Assembly: GCA_021821465.1 (NCBI GenBank)
Contig: JAKACM010000036.1
Coordinates: 1 to 39,697 of the forward strand
DNA length: 39,697 nt
Direction: 5' to 3'
Source: Bacillota bacterium
Lineage (GTDB): Bacteria; Bacillota; Sulfobacillia; Sulfobacillales; Sulfobacillaceae
In this document: positions 23,582 through 32,591 of the stretch, piece after piece
Numbering within the stretch: position 1 is the first letter of the stretch
How the letters are laid out: the number at the start of each line of letters is the position of its first letter
Made by a program: the position numbers and the translations under genes
Notes under the pieces: generated by a model
Seen by the model: the letters and a program-made list of their open reading frames with translations, nothing else
The model's database searches: none
Told to the model about the DNA's origin: nothing

Positions 23582-25095
23582 AAGAGCATCCGCCAGACAA
23601 TATCGAAGAGCGGTTGGACCGTGCGTTGGGGGAAGGCTTAGGTCTTTACTTTGATTCCACCAACTGGCATCCCAAAAAGATTGTCCGTCGGCAAAGCTAT
23701 ATCCGGCGGGCCGTCATTAGTGCTGCGGCTGCGTCAGTGGCGGGGTTTGTAATTTTACCTAATATTCATCCGATTAGCCACACGCAATTATCAAGTGGTG
23801 AACGTTCTCTTGCCGCGCCGAGTCTTTCCGGTTCGATTAAACAGGTCCTGCGGCAATTCTCCAACGACCAGGTGCAGGTTATCAACATGTCCCCCGTGTA
23901 CAATGAATATCCTATGGCGGTGCCAACTGGTCATGCCTTGACCCTTTCCGGAAAATTTACCTTGGGTCAGATCACAGGAACCTCACTTGTTCTCAAGCTG
24001 GACAACCAAAGGAAGGTATTGGGTGGAACATTATTTTCACAAGGAACTCCTATTTATGATTTTATCGGCCAAAGCGCAACCAATGGACAAGTGATCAGTC
24101 CTCATCCAAACCCCAACGCACTGAAAGGCAAATGGGTTCCCGGATTGCCCACGCCCATTACCTCTTTTGCCAACGCGGGCTCTTATATCTATTTGACACA
24201 TAATAACACTTGGACCGTACTTCATGGTCAAAAGAAAGCCTACTGGGCTAGTTCTCCCGGTCCTGCAACGCAAACGCAGAGGGCCCTTGACACGATTTCT
24301 GCTCTCCCGTCCAATCCTCAGGACGTTCTGTTAGTTGAAGAAAACCCTTCAGGGAACTCTAGCGGCTATGTCAGTACGAACCAAGGACAAAGCTGGAAAC
24401 CGTGGGGCATGGGATCCGTGTCGTTTAACAATGTCGTAGCGATGAATCATCATTACTGGGCCATTATCAACGGAACCTTGCAAACCAGCAAGACGGGAGT
24501 GAATTGGCACAACCTCCTGCCCATTAACACAGAACGCTGGCAAGTCGAAGACTTTTCCATTAATCCCGGTAACTCGCGTCAAGTAGCCGTGGCTTTGGTA
24601 CCCATTTCCGGAAACGGAATTGGACCTGTTCTGGAAACATCCAATGGGGGACAAAGTTGGCAGCAATTGCCACATTTCCCCGCTTTGGGGGCTTCCCCTT
24701 CGAGCATGGTTATGTCGCCATCCGGAGTTATCTCTGCCTTAGTTAATCTATCCAATCCCGTATTAGTGCGATATTCGCCAACAGCGCACCATTGGACCGC
24801 CTTTGCCGCTCCCAGCAACGGTCAGCAAGTTGGGGTGGGCCAACTGGCTTCGTCTCCTAATGGCAATTTACTGTATGGATCTCCTACCGGGACCATATAC
24901 CGCTGGGTCAAAGCTGATTCCAGCTGGCAGACCATTAATCCTCCGGCGAATACTAACAACGAGTCGTCTGCCCCATATCCCTTGGAAGCCATCGGTAATC
25001 ACCAAATTCTCGCAGGATATAGCCAGGGCTGGTCAATCTTTGTGATTCCGCAGCAAGGCGGATCTAAACCGTCATCCTCGACGAAATCCAACTAA
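23578..25095 (+). CDS. Membrane anti-sigma-like protein with Asp-box (BNR) repeat ectodomain
   Basis: A 505-residue protein with a short cytoplasmic N-terminus (about 40 residues), one membrane helix (AVISAAAASVAGFVILPNI, about 45-63) and a large outside domain. The ectodomain carries several Asp-box type turns, STNQGQSW, TSKTGVNW and TSNGGQSW, within about 330 residues of repeated strands, suggesting a beta-propeller like sialidase/photosystem stability factor folds. Position and ATGA overlap with the ECF sigma gene suggest that it holds the sigma factor at the membrane and senses something outside; there is no recognisable zinc anti-sigma motif (HxxxCxxC), so the mechanism would differ. A terminator follows. 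Confidence 0.8.
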   Translation: MKEHPPDNIEERLDRALGEGLGLYFDSTNWHPKKIVRRQSYIRRAVISAAAASVAGFVILPNIHPISHTQLSSGERSLAAPSLSGSIKQVLRQFSNDQVQVINMSPVYNEYPMAVPTGHALTLSGKFTLGQITGTSLVLKLDNQRKVLGGTLFSQGTPIYDFIGQSATNGQVISPHPNPNALKGKWVPGLPTPITSFANAGSYIYLTHNNTWTVLHGQKKAYWASSPGPATQTQRALDTISALPSNPQDVLLVEENPSGNSSGYVSTNQGQSWKPWGMGSVSFNNVVAMNHHYWAIINGTLQTSKTGVNWHNLLPINTERWQVEDFSINPGNSRQVAVALVPISGNGIGPVLETSNGGQSWQQLPHFPALGASPSSMVMSPSGVISALVNLSNPVLVRYSPTAHHWTAFAAPSNGQQVGVGQLASSPNGNLLYGSPTGTIYRWVKADSSWQTINPPANTNNESSAPYPLEAIGNHQILAGYSQGWSIFVIPQQGGSKPSSSTKSN

Positions 25096-25100
25096 AAAGA

Positions 25101-25140
25101 GCGAAAAAGCCCGACGAATTGATCGATCGAGCTTTTTCGC
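25101..25140. terminator. Bidirectional terminator
   Basis: GCGAAAAAGC (25101-25110) pairs perfectly with GCTTTTTCGC (25131-25140), with an inner GATCGATC stretch in the loop. It sits between the convergent anti-sigma-like and thiolase genes. Confidence 0.7.
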
Positions 25141-25163
25141 ATGCGGAGTTATCCCAAGGAGAA

Positions 25164-26306
25164 TTAGAGTCGTTCGATGATGGTAGCCACTCCCATTCCC
25201 CAACCGATACACATGGTGATTAGCCCATAACGACCATGATTTTCCTCTAAGTCGTTTAAAGCAGTCATCACCAATCGTCCTCCGGAGGCGCCCAAAGGAT
25301 GACCAATAGCAATAGCACCTCCATGCGGATTAACCTTATCCCAATTTGGATGATATTCTTTGCCCCATGCCAAAACCACCGAAGCAAAAGCCTCATTCAC
25401 CTCAAAAACATCGATGTCTTCAAAGCGTAATTTGGCTTTATCGAGTACCTTACGCGTAGCGGGAATCGGGCCGGTTAACATAATAACGGGATCCACCCCA
25501 ACCACACTCATCGCTACAATGCGGGCCCTAGGGGAATATCCGTAACGTTTTACGCCCTCTTCCGACGCCAATAAGAGGGCGGAGGCACCATCCGTGATCT
25601 GGCTCGAATTACCGGCCGTAACCACCCCATCCGGCTTAAAGGCGGGACGCAGGGTTCCCATCTTGTCCACAGTGGTGTCGGGTCGTGGGCCCTCGTCCAC
25701 CCTAACCATATGCTCCGGGTCGTCCGCGCTCGGCACAGACACCCCATATGTCTCTTTGTCAAAATACCCGGCCCTTTGGGATGCGAGAGCCCGCAGGTGA
25801 CTTTGGTACGAATAAGTATCGAGTTCTTCCCGGCTCAAGTTCCATTTCTGTGCAATCAGTTCAGCTGAAATCCCTTGCGGCACAATTTGATATTGCGCCA
25901 AGAGTTGCTCGCTAAAGGTTGAACCGTCCGAACCCATCGGAACTCGGGTCATGGACTCGACCCCTGCGGCAATGACGACGTCATGCATATCCGCCTTGAT
26001 AGCCTGAGCAGCCTGGTTGACTGTTTCCAAACTGGATGCGCACATACGGTTTACAGACGCTCCGGGAACCTCCACCGGAAATCCCGCAATCAAAGGAGCC
26101 AGTCGTCCAATATTGAATCCCTGCTCCCCGACCTGGGTTACACACCCAATCTTGACATCTTCAATGGCTGCGGGCTCGGTGTGAGTTTTTAGCACCAATT
26201 GTTTCAGTGTCATCGCAGCCAGATCGTCGGGCCTAATATCCTTGAGCATCCCATTTCGACGCCCGAACGGTGTTCTGAGCGCGTCAACAATATAGGCTTC
26301 TCCCAT
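25164..26306 (-). CDS. Acetyl-CoA C-acyltransferase (thiolase)
   Basis: A 380-residue thiolase that cleaves 3-ketoacyl-CoA with CoA, or runs the reverse condensation. Catalytic residues are in place: Cys89 in NRMCASSLETV, His336 in GGAIAIGHPLGASG and Cys366 in TMCIGWGMGVATIIERL. The usual CIGGGMG loop has Trp in place of the first G after CIG (CIGWGMG), next to the catalytic Cys. It is the last gene of a run CPBP - DUF885 - acyl-CoA dehydrogenase - SCP2 - thiolase, all minus strand with gaps of 37-82 bases, so it likely acts in beta-oxidation. The FadA type is likely; a biosynthetic role cannot be excluded. Confidence 0.93.
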   Translation of the reverse strand: MGEAYIVDALRTPFGRRNGMLKDIRPDDLAAMTLKQLVLKTHTEPAAIEDVKIGCVTQVGEQGFNIGRLAPLIAGFPVEVPGASVNRMCASSLETVNQAAQAIKADMHDVVIAAGVESMTRVPMGSDGSTFSEQLLAQYQIVPQGISAELIAQKWNLSREELDTYSYQSHLRALASQRAGYFDKETYGVSVPSADDPEHMVRVDEGPRPDTTVDKMGTLRPAFKPDGVVTAGNSSQITDGASALLLASEEGVKRYGYSPRARIVAMSVVGVDPVIMLTGPIPATRKVLDKAKLRFEDIDVFEVNEAFASVVLAWGKEYHPNWDKVNPHGGAIAIGHPLGASGGRLVMTALNDLEENHGRYGLITMCIGWGMGVATIIERL

Positions 26307-26350
26307 ATCCCTTCATCCTCTCTCGCCCGTTTTCGAGCTCTTAGCTTGAT

Positions 26351-26677
26351 CTAACCGATAAGGGTCTGCAATTTTAGGGCCATGCTCATATCGCCTGTTA
26401 CCGATAATTTGCCTCCCATAAATGCGCTCATGGGATTGAGCTTGCCATTGGCCAAATCTTTGAAGTCGTCTGCCGTCATGGTTACCGTGACACCGGCATC
26501 ATCCGCTTTTCCTTCTTCAACTTTGCCCCCCTCGTCATTCACCCGAACACAATATTCGGCAGCATCCGTCCCCGTCAGTAAAAATTGATAAACGCCCTGC
26601 GAATCGACAAGTTGAGCACTGTTTTTCTGATTTATCCGTTGTTGTATTTCGTCAAACACTTCTTTTGTAGTCATCAC
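26351..26677 (-). CDS. SCP2 sterol-binding domain protein
   Basis: A stand-alone SCP2 domain of about 108 residues. The SCP2 fold has a hydrophobic tunnel that binds lipids or acyl-CoA; family members often sit in lipid-metabolism operons. The sequence shows VYQFLLTGTDAAEYCVRVND, the turn GKADDAGVTVTMTADDFKDLANG, and the usual GGKLSVTGDMSMALKLQTLI end. AAGGAGGG precedes tandem starts GTG 26677 and ATG 26674. Being placed between acyl-CoA dehydrogenase and thiolase suggests it carries their substrates. Confidence 0.9.
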   Translation of the reverse strand: MMTTKEVFDEIQQRINQKNSAQLVDSQGVYQFLLTGTDAAEYCVRVNDEGGKVEEGKADDAGVTVTMTADDFKDLANGKLNPMSAFMGGKLSVTGDMSMALKLQTLIG

Positions 26678-26749
26678 CTAACGCCCTCCTTGTAAATTTA
26701 TTAGTCCTTGTTGCCGACTTGGCGATTATAGTATGGCAACCCTTCAATC

Positions 26750-27889
26750 TTACATCAACCCAGCCATAACCCGCTTTTGGATCTGAGTGGTACCTTCATA
26801 AATCGACATGATTTTGGCATCCCGCAACCATTTTTCCACGGGATAATCACGCATATAACCGTATCCTCCTAAAATTTGCACGGCATTGGTGGCCACATCC
26901 ATGGCCATATCCCCGCAATACGCCTTAGCCATTGAGCCTTCCATATTGCAGGATTTTCCTGTATCCGCCAACCATGCCGCTCTATAAGCCAAAAGCCGAC
27001 CCGCTTCGACTTTCGTCAGCATATCGGCCAAGGTAAATGATATACTTTGATTATAATAGATGGGTTTTCCGAATTGGACGCGCTGTTTAGAATAATCCAG
27101 CGCATATTCATAGGCGGCACGTGCCACCCCAACCGCTGCAATAGCCACTGTGGGTCTCGAATGTTCCAGCATTTTCATGGCTCCGATAAAAGCCATATTT
27201 TCCTCACCCAACCGGTTTTCCGCGGGAACATGGACGTCATCAAAACGCACTTCCGCGGTATGACTCGCTCGCAATCCCAGTTTTTTAAATTTCTTGCCGG
27301 AAGAAATACCCGGGGATTTGCCATCCACGATAAACGCAGAAACTCCCGCATACCCTCCTTCGGGGTTGGTTTTGGCAAACACCACGTAGAGATCGGCAAT
27401 GCCTCCATTGGTAATGAACGTCTTCATGCCGTTGATCACGTACTCATCACCCTCACGTACCGCCCGAGTACTCATACTGACCACATCAGAACCCGCACCC
27501 GGTTCGGTCAGGCACATGGCTCCAAGACGAACTTGGTCGGGATCGCAAAATAAAGGCAGCCATTTTCTCTTTTGTTCTTCATTTCCCATCTCCAAAATGG
27601 GTATAGATGCCAGTCCAATTCCACCGATAGCCGTGGCAATTCCCGCACAGCCCCAAAACAATTCTTCTCCCACCACCAGACTCGACATCAAGTCCGGCAC
27701 ACCATTTCCCCCGTACTCTTCGGGAATCGTATACGACAAGAGCCCAACTTTGGCGGCCTTTTGGAGAACGTCCCAAGGCATCTCCTCTTGTTCATCATAG
27801 TGGGCAGCTTGAGGCCGTATTTCTTTTTCGGCAAACGTGTGAGCCCATTCTTTGAGTTCCCGTTGCTCTCTGGTCAATTCAAAATCCAC
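26750..27889 (-). CDS. Acyl-CoA dehydrogenase
   Basis: A 379-residue FAD enzyme that introduces the 2,3-double bond in acyl-CoA, passing electrons to ETF. The N-terminal helical domain starts DFELTREQRELKEWAHTFAE; the FAD/substrate segment LGAMCLTEPGAGSDVVSMST is typical; the C-terminal catalytic Glu is at 365 in IYEGTTQIQ, and the LGGYGYMRDYPVEKWLRDAK signature precedes it. The start is GTG 27889 with GGAGGAGGG upstream. No ETF genes are in view. Substrate chain length unknown. Confidence 0.95.
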   Translation of the reverse strand: MDFELTREQRELKEWAHTFAEKEIRPQAAHYDEQEEMPWDVLQKAAKVGLLSYTIPEEYGGNGVPDLMSSLVVGEELFWGCAGIATAIGGIGLASIPILEMGNEEQKRKWLPLFCDPDQVRLGAMCLTEPGAGSDVVSMSTRAVREGDEYVINGMKTFITNGGIADLYVVFAKTNPEGGYAGVSAFIVDGKSPGISSGKKFKKLGLRASHTAEVRFDDVHVPAENRLGEENMAFIGAMKMLEHSRPTVAIAAVGVARAAYEYALDYSKQRVQFGKPIYYNQSISFTLADMLTKVEAGRLLAYRAAWLADTGKSCNMEGSMAKAYCGDMAMDVATNAVQILGGYGYMRDYPVEKWLRDAKIMSIYEGTTQIQKRVMAGLM

Positions 27890-27971
27890 AGTTTTCCCTC
27901 CTCCTAAACCTCAAAGATTGCAACCAGACTTATTTTACCACAGCAAATTTATCTAGTCTCAAGTATTTCGT

Positions 27972-29636
27972 TCATGGAAAAAGGAGTTTGCTCAGAACCG
28001 GAAACATCGGCATGCCCTGACTCAAAATTGCATCATGGAACCGCTTGAGAGTGAACTCAGGACCCCATTTCGTTTGTGCTTTCCGCCGTAAATCCATAAT
28101 CTGAAGCTTACCCCAAGTGTAGACGAGGTAAAACGGGTCCTCGGTTCCGCGAAGACTTTCCCTTTTTGCCCCCAAAGGTGTCATGTAACACGCATTTTCA
28201 AAAAATTTCTCTGTCTCTTCCAAGGACCATGTTCCCCGATGCAGTTGAATCCCTCCAATAAATCGCCCGACTCTCTCTAATGCTTCAAGAACCTGGGTCA
28301 TGCCTACGGCCGGATCATTGACCCCATATCCTTGCTCAATCATCATCTCCTCTGCATAATGAGCCCAGCCTTCCATAAAAGCAGCGGAACCAAAAACTCG
28401 CCTTACCGTACTCTTATTGGTAGGAATGTGGAGAAATTGAAGAAAATGTCCGGGATAGACTTCATGGATGGCAATTAACCGCAGGGCTGCCTGATTCAGT
28501 GTTTGCAACTGAGATTGTCGTGCTTCCTCGGGCCACTGCGAGTCCGGAAGCGTGAGTTGAAAATAGGCTTGCAAAATGTCTGGCTCGAAGGGTCCTGGTG
28601 GAACAATCGAGGCCAAGGTCGTCATTCGCATAAACGCCGGAGTTTCGACAACCCTGGGATGAGGGCTTAACGGCAGACTGACAAGCCCTCGATTCTCCAC
28701 AAATTGTCTCAATTCGGCCAAAAGCCCTTGGGTTTGCGGTAGCAATTCGTCGCAAGAAGCATGGTTTTGCCGAATGCGATGAATGGCCTCGTTAACACTT
28801 CTCCCGGGCGCGTATTCTTTTGTCAGTGCAGCCATCTTTTCCTGTAACCGCCCAAGTTCATTCATGCCACGAGTCACTAGTGATTCCAAAGACTCTCGAC
28901 TTCCCTCCAGCCAATAAAATTTCTCCTGATATCGTGACGCGCCCAAACGGTAGTCTCCCGCCGCCCGAGGTTTGATGTTGTCTTGCAGCATCCCCACTAC
29001 CTTCTCATAGGCATGGGCGGCATTCTGGGCGGCCTCATATATCTCATGAGACAATCCGTTGGGAGCTTTGGCAAAGGCGGAGGGCAAATCCCGGTGGAAA
29101 AAAGGTACCGTCTGCATAAATTGGGATATCGCCATATCCACGAACAGCACAGGGGGATCCTCGAGTTGTGCCAAGGCATCATTCAAAAATCCGGGAATTT
29201 GATTCAGCCGGGACACGGCAGAACGAGCCCGCTCCTCTAAGGTGCCGAAGCTTCCTCGGGCTAAACTGAGCAGGCTTTCACTGATCATGGCATTGAAAAG
29301 ATTGGGATCCCGCTTTTCGGGATGATCTCTGGTGAAATCGAGCCACAGTGATTCCACATTGTGCCTCAAAATACTGTGATCGGCCCTGGCTTCTCTATCC
29401 AGTGAATTTATGTCTATCTCGTCCAAAAGAGAACGTGCATGATTTAATTCCTGGCGAAAACGGCGAAAGGCATCTTCGGACAACGGAGGCAATTGGCCAT
29501 CCCAGTCATGCAAACCTAAATCCGTTGCTACAAAGGGAAATTGCTGGAGGTATTTTTCGAGAATACTTTGGGCTATACCCTCAAGACCTCCTCCCTGAGG
29601 AAGACCTTCATAAAATTGTCGATTAGAAACCACCAT
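27972..29636 (-). CDS. DUF885 family protein (putative metallo-carboxypeptidase)
   Basis: A 554-residue member of DUF885, large zinc-peptidase-like proteins without proven function. The probable metal site is HEVYPGH (His391, Glu392, His397), followed about 40 residues later by EGWAHYAEEMMIEQGYG, which supplies the third ligand. The N-terminal half is helical. No signal peptide, so cytoplasmic. The gene lies between a CPBP protease and the beta-oxidation genes with 37- and 82-base gaps, so co-transcription is likely though the biochemical link is unclear. Confidence 0.88.
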   Translation of the reverse strand: MVVSNRQFYEGLPQGGGLEGIAQSILEKYLQQFPFVATDLGLHDWDGQLPPLSEDAFRRFRQELNHARSLLDEIDINSLDREARADHSILRHNVESLWLDFTRDHPEKRDPNLFNAMISESLLSLARGSFGTLEERARSAVSRLNQIPGFLNDALAQLEDPPVLFVDMAISQFMQTVPFFHRDLPSAFAKAPNGLSHEIYEAAQNAAHAYEKVVGMLQDNIKPRAAGDYRLGASRYQEKFYWLEGSRESLESLVTRGMNELGRLQEKMAALTKEYAPGRSVNEAIHRIRQNHASCDELLPQTQGLLAELRQFVENRGLVSLPLSPHPRVVETPAFMRMTTLASIVPPGPFEPDILQAYFQLTLPDSQWPEEARQSQLQTLNQAALRLIAIHEVYPGHFLQFLHIPTNKSTVRRVFGSAAFMEGWAHYAEEMMIEQGYGVNDPAVGMTQVLEALERVGRFIGGIQLHRGTWSLEETEKFFENACYMTPLGAKRESLRGTEDPFYLVYTWGKLQIMDLRRKAQTKWGPEFTLKRFHDAILSQGMPMFPVLSKLLFP

Positions 29637-29673
29637 GTCTAGAACCTCCTAAACGCCGGCAAGTGAATTAGTT

Positions 29674-30663
29674 TTAACGAAAAGCTGACAGGGCGAGCAC
29701 CACTGAGAGCAAATTGAAGGTGGCATGGGCAATGGTTGATGGAATTAGGGATCGGGTCTTATAGTAAATCAGATTCAGCAGCATCCCGGCACATGCCAAC
29801 GGTATCAATAATGTCAGGTTCATGTGCGCTAACCCAAATATCGTTCCCGCTACGATTACGGCCCAGCTCAGCCCCCAAATTGGCCACAAACTCCCGAATA
29901 GGATGCCGCGAAACAGAATTTCCTCAGCCAACGGAGCCATCACCACTATCGCTAGAATCATTAAAAATACGACAAACTCGGCATGTCGGGGAATTAACCC
30001 ATGAGCATAAACGAAGGGATTGTTGGAGTGAATAGTGATATGGGCAATACCACGTTCCATATTTACAAGAAAAGCCGTGATGAAAGACATCGCGAATCCG
30101 GTGGCCAATCCCACTCCGACCAACCACCATCCCCCACGTCTCCATACATAGTTCCGTCGAAGAAAGGGCCCGATCATCTGATGCCGCCCCAAAATCATCA
30201 GGACAATGAGAAGTTCCGTGGGCGGGGTGAGTAAATAAGCAGCCAACAGTAAATGCAAATTTGATGATAAGGTCACAAGATGGCCAATCATTAATGACAC
30301 GGACAAGATTATAGACACCATAATCAGCATGACAAAGCCAAAAAATCCGTCCCGTGGAGCAATCCGTCCGGATTTAGCATGGCGGCTCCACCATGCTACC
30401 ATCATGCCCATAACCACTTCCGCGAGGGGCAATAGCCAACGGTCTAGCAATCGAATCGGAGACAACCATAGACCAGACACCGCGAACAAAATAGACACCG
30501 CCGCCCATAATGGACGGCCTAAGATCAATGCAAAAGCGCCCACGGCAATGCTCAACCCCAGAGCCAGTGCCATAATCACTCCGGGTCCGGTACTATGAGC
30601 CAGCAAATCTGCTAAAATTGCGCTCGCTATCCATAATGTCAACCGAGCCGCCCATTTCTTCAC
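29674..30663 (-). CDS. CPBP family intramembrane metalloprotease
   Basis: A 329-residue multi-helix membrane protein with the three CPBP motifs in the C-terminal part: EEILFRGILF, FGLAHMN and HATFNLLS. CPBP (Abi/CaaX-processing) proteases cut within or near the membrane; bacterial members are linked to bacteriocin immunity and maturation, most are unassigned. The open frame goes up to 30858, but that overlaps the divergent lexA gene; GTG 30663 has GAGGAGG 8 bases upstream and is the right start. It is the first gene of the minus-strand run and is divergent from lexA across a 68-base gap. Confidence 0.9.
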   Translation of the reverse strand: MKKWAARLTLWIASAILADLLAHSTGPGVIMALALGLSIAVGAFALILGRPLWAAVSILFAVSGLWLSPIRLLDRWLLPLAEVVMGMMVAWWSRHAKSGRIAPRDGFFGFVMLIMVSIILSVSLMIGHLVTLSSNLHLLLAAYLLTPPTELLIVLMILGRHQMIGPFLRRNYVWRRGGWWLVGVGLATGFAMSFITAFLVNMERGIAHITIHSNNPFVYAHGLIPRHAEFVVFLMILAIVVMAPLAEEILFRGILFGSLWPIWGLSWAVIVAGTIFGLAHMNLTLLIPLACAGMLLNLIYYKTRSLIPSTIAHATFNLLSVVLALSAFR

Positions 30664-30731
30664 TCGCTTTGCCTCCTCGGGTTCACTAGTATGGTACAAT
30701 ATTCCTGATATTATTAGGAGGATGATAAAAT

Positions 30732-31322
30732 GTGATTGGAGAACGACAGCAAAAAATATTGCATTATATCCAAGATTTTTTGTCGGAAAACGGTTACCCA
30801 CCCTCGGTGCGTGAAATAGGCAAGGCCGTCGGTTTGAGTTCCACTGCCAGTGTAGCACGCCATCTAAAGATATTGGAACAAGAAGGGTATATCTCTCATC
30901 CTCCGGCCAAACGGCGGGCCTGGACCATGGGTTCAGGACATCAGGCGGCTTCTGTTTCTTTACCCCTAGTCGGCAGCATTACCGCAGGGGTACCGATACT
31001 GGCGTCTGAAGTTATTGAGGACCAAGTGAATCTGCCGCTGTCTCTTTTTCGTACCGTTCCGGATTTCCTGTTGCGGGTGGTAGGAGATTCTATGATTGGG
31101 GCAGGCATTTTCGAGGGGGACATTGTTGCCGTCCAAAGTGCCTCAACGGCTCAGGATGGCGAGATCGTCATTGCTTTGATCGGGGACGAGGCTACGGTCA
31201 AATACTTTTTCAAAGATCTTGGGAATGTCCGCCTCATGCCCGCGAATGAACGTTATGAGCCCATTATCGCACCAGACATTCAGATTTTAGGAAAGGTTGT
31301 GGGTCTTGTTCGCAGTCTGTAA
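30732..31322 (+). CDS. lexA: LexA SOS repressor
   Basis: A 196-residue repressor of the SOS response. The N-terminal winged helix includes SENGYPPSVREIGKAVGLSS, followed by the cleavage site Ala85-Gly86 in GSITAGVPIL; the catalytic Ser120 in VGDSMIGAGI and Lys157 in ATVKYFFKD complete the peptidase dyad. These are diagnostic of LexA rather than other Ser/Lys repressors. GTG 30732 has AGGAGG about 10 bases upstream. The 68-base gap to the divergent CPBP gene has no Bacillus-type CGAAC-N4-GTTCG box, so autoregulation would use another sequence. Its last 36 bases overlap the 3' end of the convergent ynbB-like gene. Confidence 0.95.
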   Translation: MIGERQQKILHYIQDFLSENGYPPSVREIGKAVGLSSTASVARHLKILEQEGYISHPPAKRRAWTMGSGHQAASVSLPLVGSITAGVPILASEVIEDQVNLPLSLFRTVPDFLLRVVGDSMIGAGIFEGDIVAVQSASTAQDGEIVIALIGDEATVKYFFKDLGNVRLMPANERYEPIIAPDIQILGKVVGLVRSL

Positions 31323-32504
31323 GGCCGCAATACCGTTGTCGACCGCCATTACCGTATGCCATCGCGATAAACCGCCCTGCAAATAGGCTATATAGGGAGG
31401 ACGCAAGGGGGCATCACAAGACAATTCCAGAGATCCTCCCGCGACGAAACCCCCAGCAGCCATAATAATCGGGTCCTGGTATCCCGGCATGGGCCAAGCC
31501 TCGGGTGTGACGTGGCCGTCAACGGGAGAAACTTGTTGAACGGCACGGCACAGAATCTCAACGTTCCGTTCGTTGCCAAGATGAATAGCGCTCACAATAT
31601 CGGTGCGCGGTAATTGTTCCGGAGCCGGATCCACAGCAAACCCCTCACGGGAAAACGCCCACGAAGCGTAAATCCCACCCATAATAGCCTCTCCGACCAT
31701 CATGGGGGCGAGAAACCACCCCTCGGCCAATAATCGCAGCCAGGCGCCGGTCGGTGCTACATCCTGACCGATTCCCGGAGCCAGCAGCATATCGCCCACC
31801 GCCTCCACCAATTCTTGTTTTCCGGCCACATAGGCTCCTGTGGGTGCCAATCCGCCTCCCGGATTTTTTAACAAACTGCCAATAATTAAATCTGCTCCCC
31901 AATCCGTAGGTTCCTCTTCCGATGTAAATTCTCCGTAACAATTGTCAACCACCATCCATGCTCCCAAAAGGTGAGCCTTTTCGGCAATGGAACGGATTTG
32001 GACTTTCCCAAAAGAGGGGCGGGATTGATATCCTCGGGAGCGCTGGACGTACACGACCCGTGGCCGCTCCCTCCCGTTTGGCCAACATGGCATCCCCTCC
32101 TCATCCGTCGGCAATACCTTGACGTGAACCCCTCGTTGGGGCAAACTTGTCATGCCATTTCCAAAAATCAGTGGCCTAAGCGTGTCATAAATGGGACCAT
32201 TTGCCAGCCACAAGCTGTCATTTGGCCTTAATATCGCCCTCAGAGCCGTGCTAAGAGCATGCGTGCCCGAAGCCCACTGCAAGCGGACCATGGCTCGCTC
32301 GGCATGCATAACTTGTGCCACAATACTGTCTAACCGCTCCCGCCCGCGATCTCCATATCCATAACCCGTGCTGCCACCCAAATCCGAAGTGGACAGACCG
32401 CTTTGGCTAAAAGCCCGTGCAACCCGCATAAAATTGGCTGCCACGATGGATTCGATCTCGCTCCATAAACTCCGACTCAGCTTTAATACATCTTGGTTGC
32501 ACAC
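31287..32504 (-). CDS. ynbB: YnbB-like PLP enzyme (methionine gamma-lyase/aluminium resistance family)
   Basis: A 405-residue fold-type I PLP protein of the family annotated as aluminium resistance or methionine gamma-lyase family. The PLP lysine lies in DLIIGSLLKNPGGGLAPTGA, preceded by the aspartate in MVVDNCYGEF; SDLGGSTGYGYGDRGRERLD is the usual substrate-end signature. The reaction in cells is not settled. GTG 32504 is the start, with a weak GGGGGT upstream. It is downstream of the GTPase gene in the same direction (gap 87 bases) and convergent with lexA, the tails overlapping by 36 bases. In Bacillus the order is spoVK-hflX(ynbA)-ynbB, so the neighbourhood supports the call. Confidence 0.85.
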   Translation of the reverse strand: MCNQDVLKLSRSLWSEIESIVAANFMRVARAFSQSGLSTSDLGGSTGYGYGDRGRERLDSIVAQVMHAERAMVRLQWASGTHALSTALRAILRPNDSLWLANGPIYDTLRPLIFGNGMTSLPQRGVHVKVLPTDEEGMPCWPNGRERPRVVYVQRSRGYQSRPSFGKVQIRSIAEKAHLLGAWMVVDNCYGEFTSEEEPTDWGADLIIGSLLKNPGGGLAPTGAYVAGKQELVEAVGDMLLAPGIGQDVAPTGAWLRLLAEGWFLAPMMVGEAIMGGIYASWAFSREGFAVDPAPEQLPRTDIVSAIHLGNERNVEILCRAVQQVSPVDGHVTPEAWPMPGYQDPIIMAAGGFVAGGSLELSCDAPLRPPYIAYLQGGLSRWHTVMAVDNGIAALQTANKTHNLS

Positions 32505-32591
32505 GCTTGTTAACCCCCGCTACATTGGTGTCGGAGGTATCATACACTATTTTGCCTTTCTCCTAAAATGGGAGATGACAAGAGACCCAAT

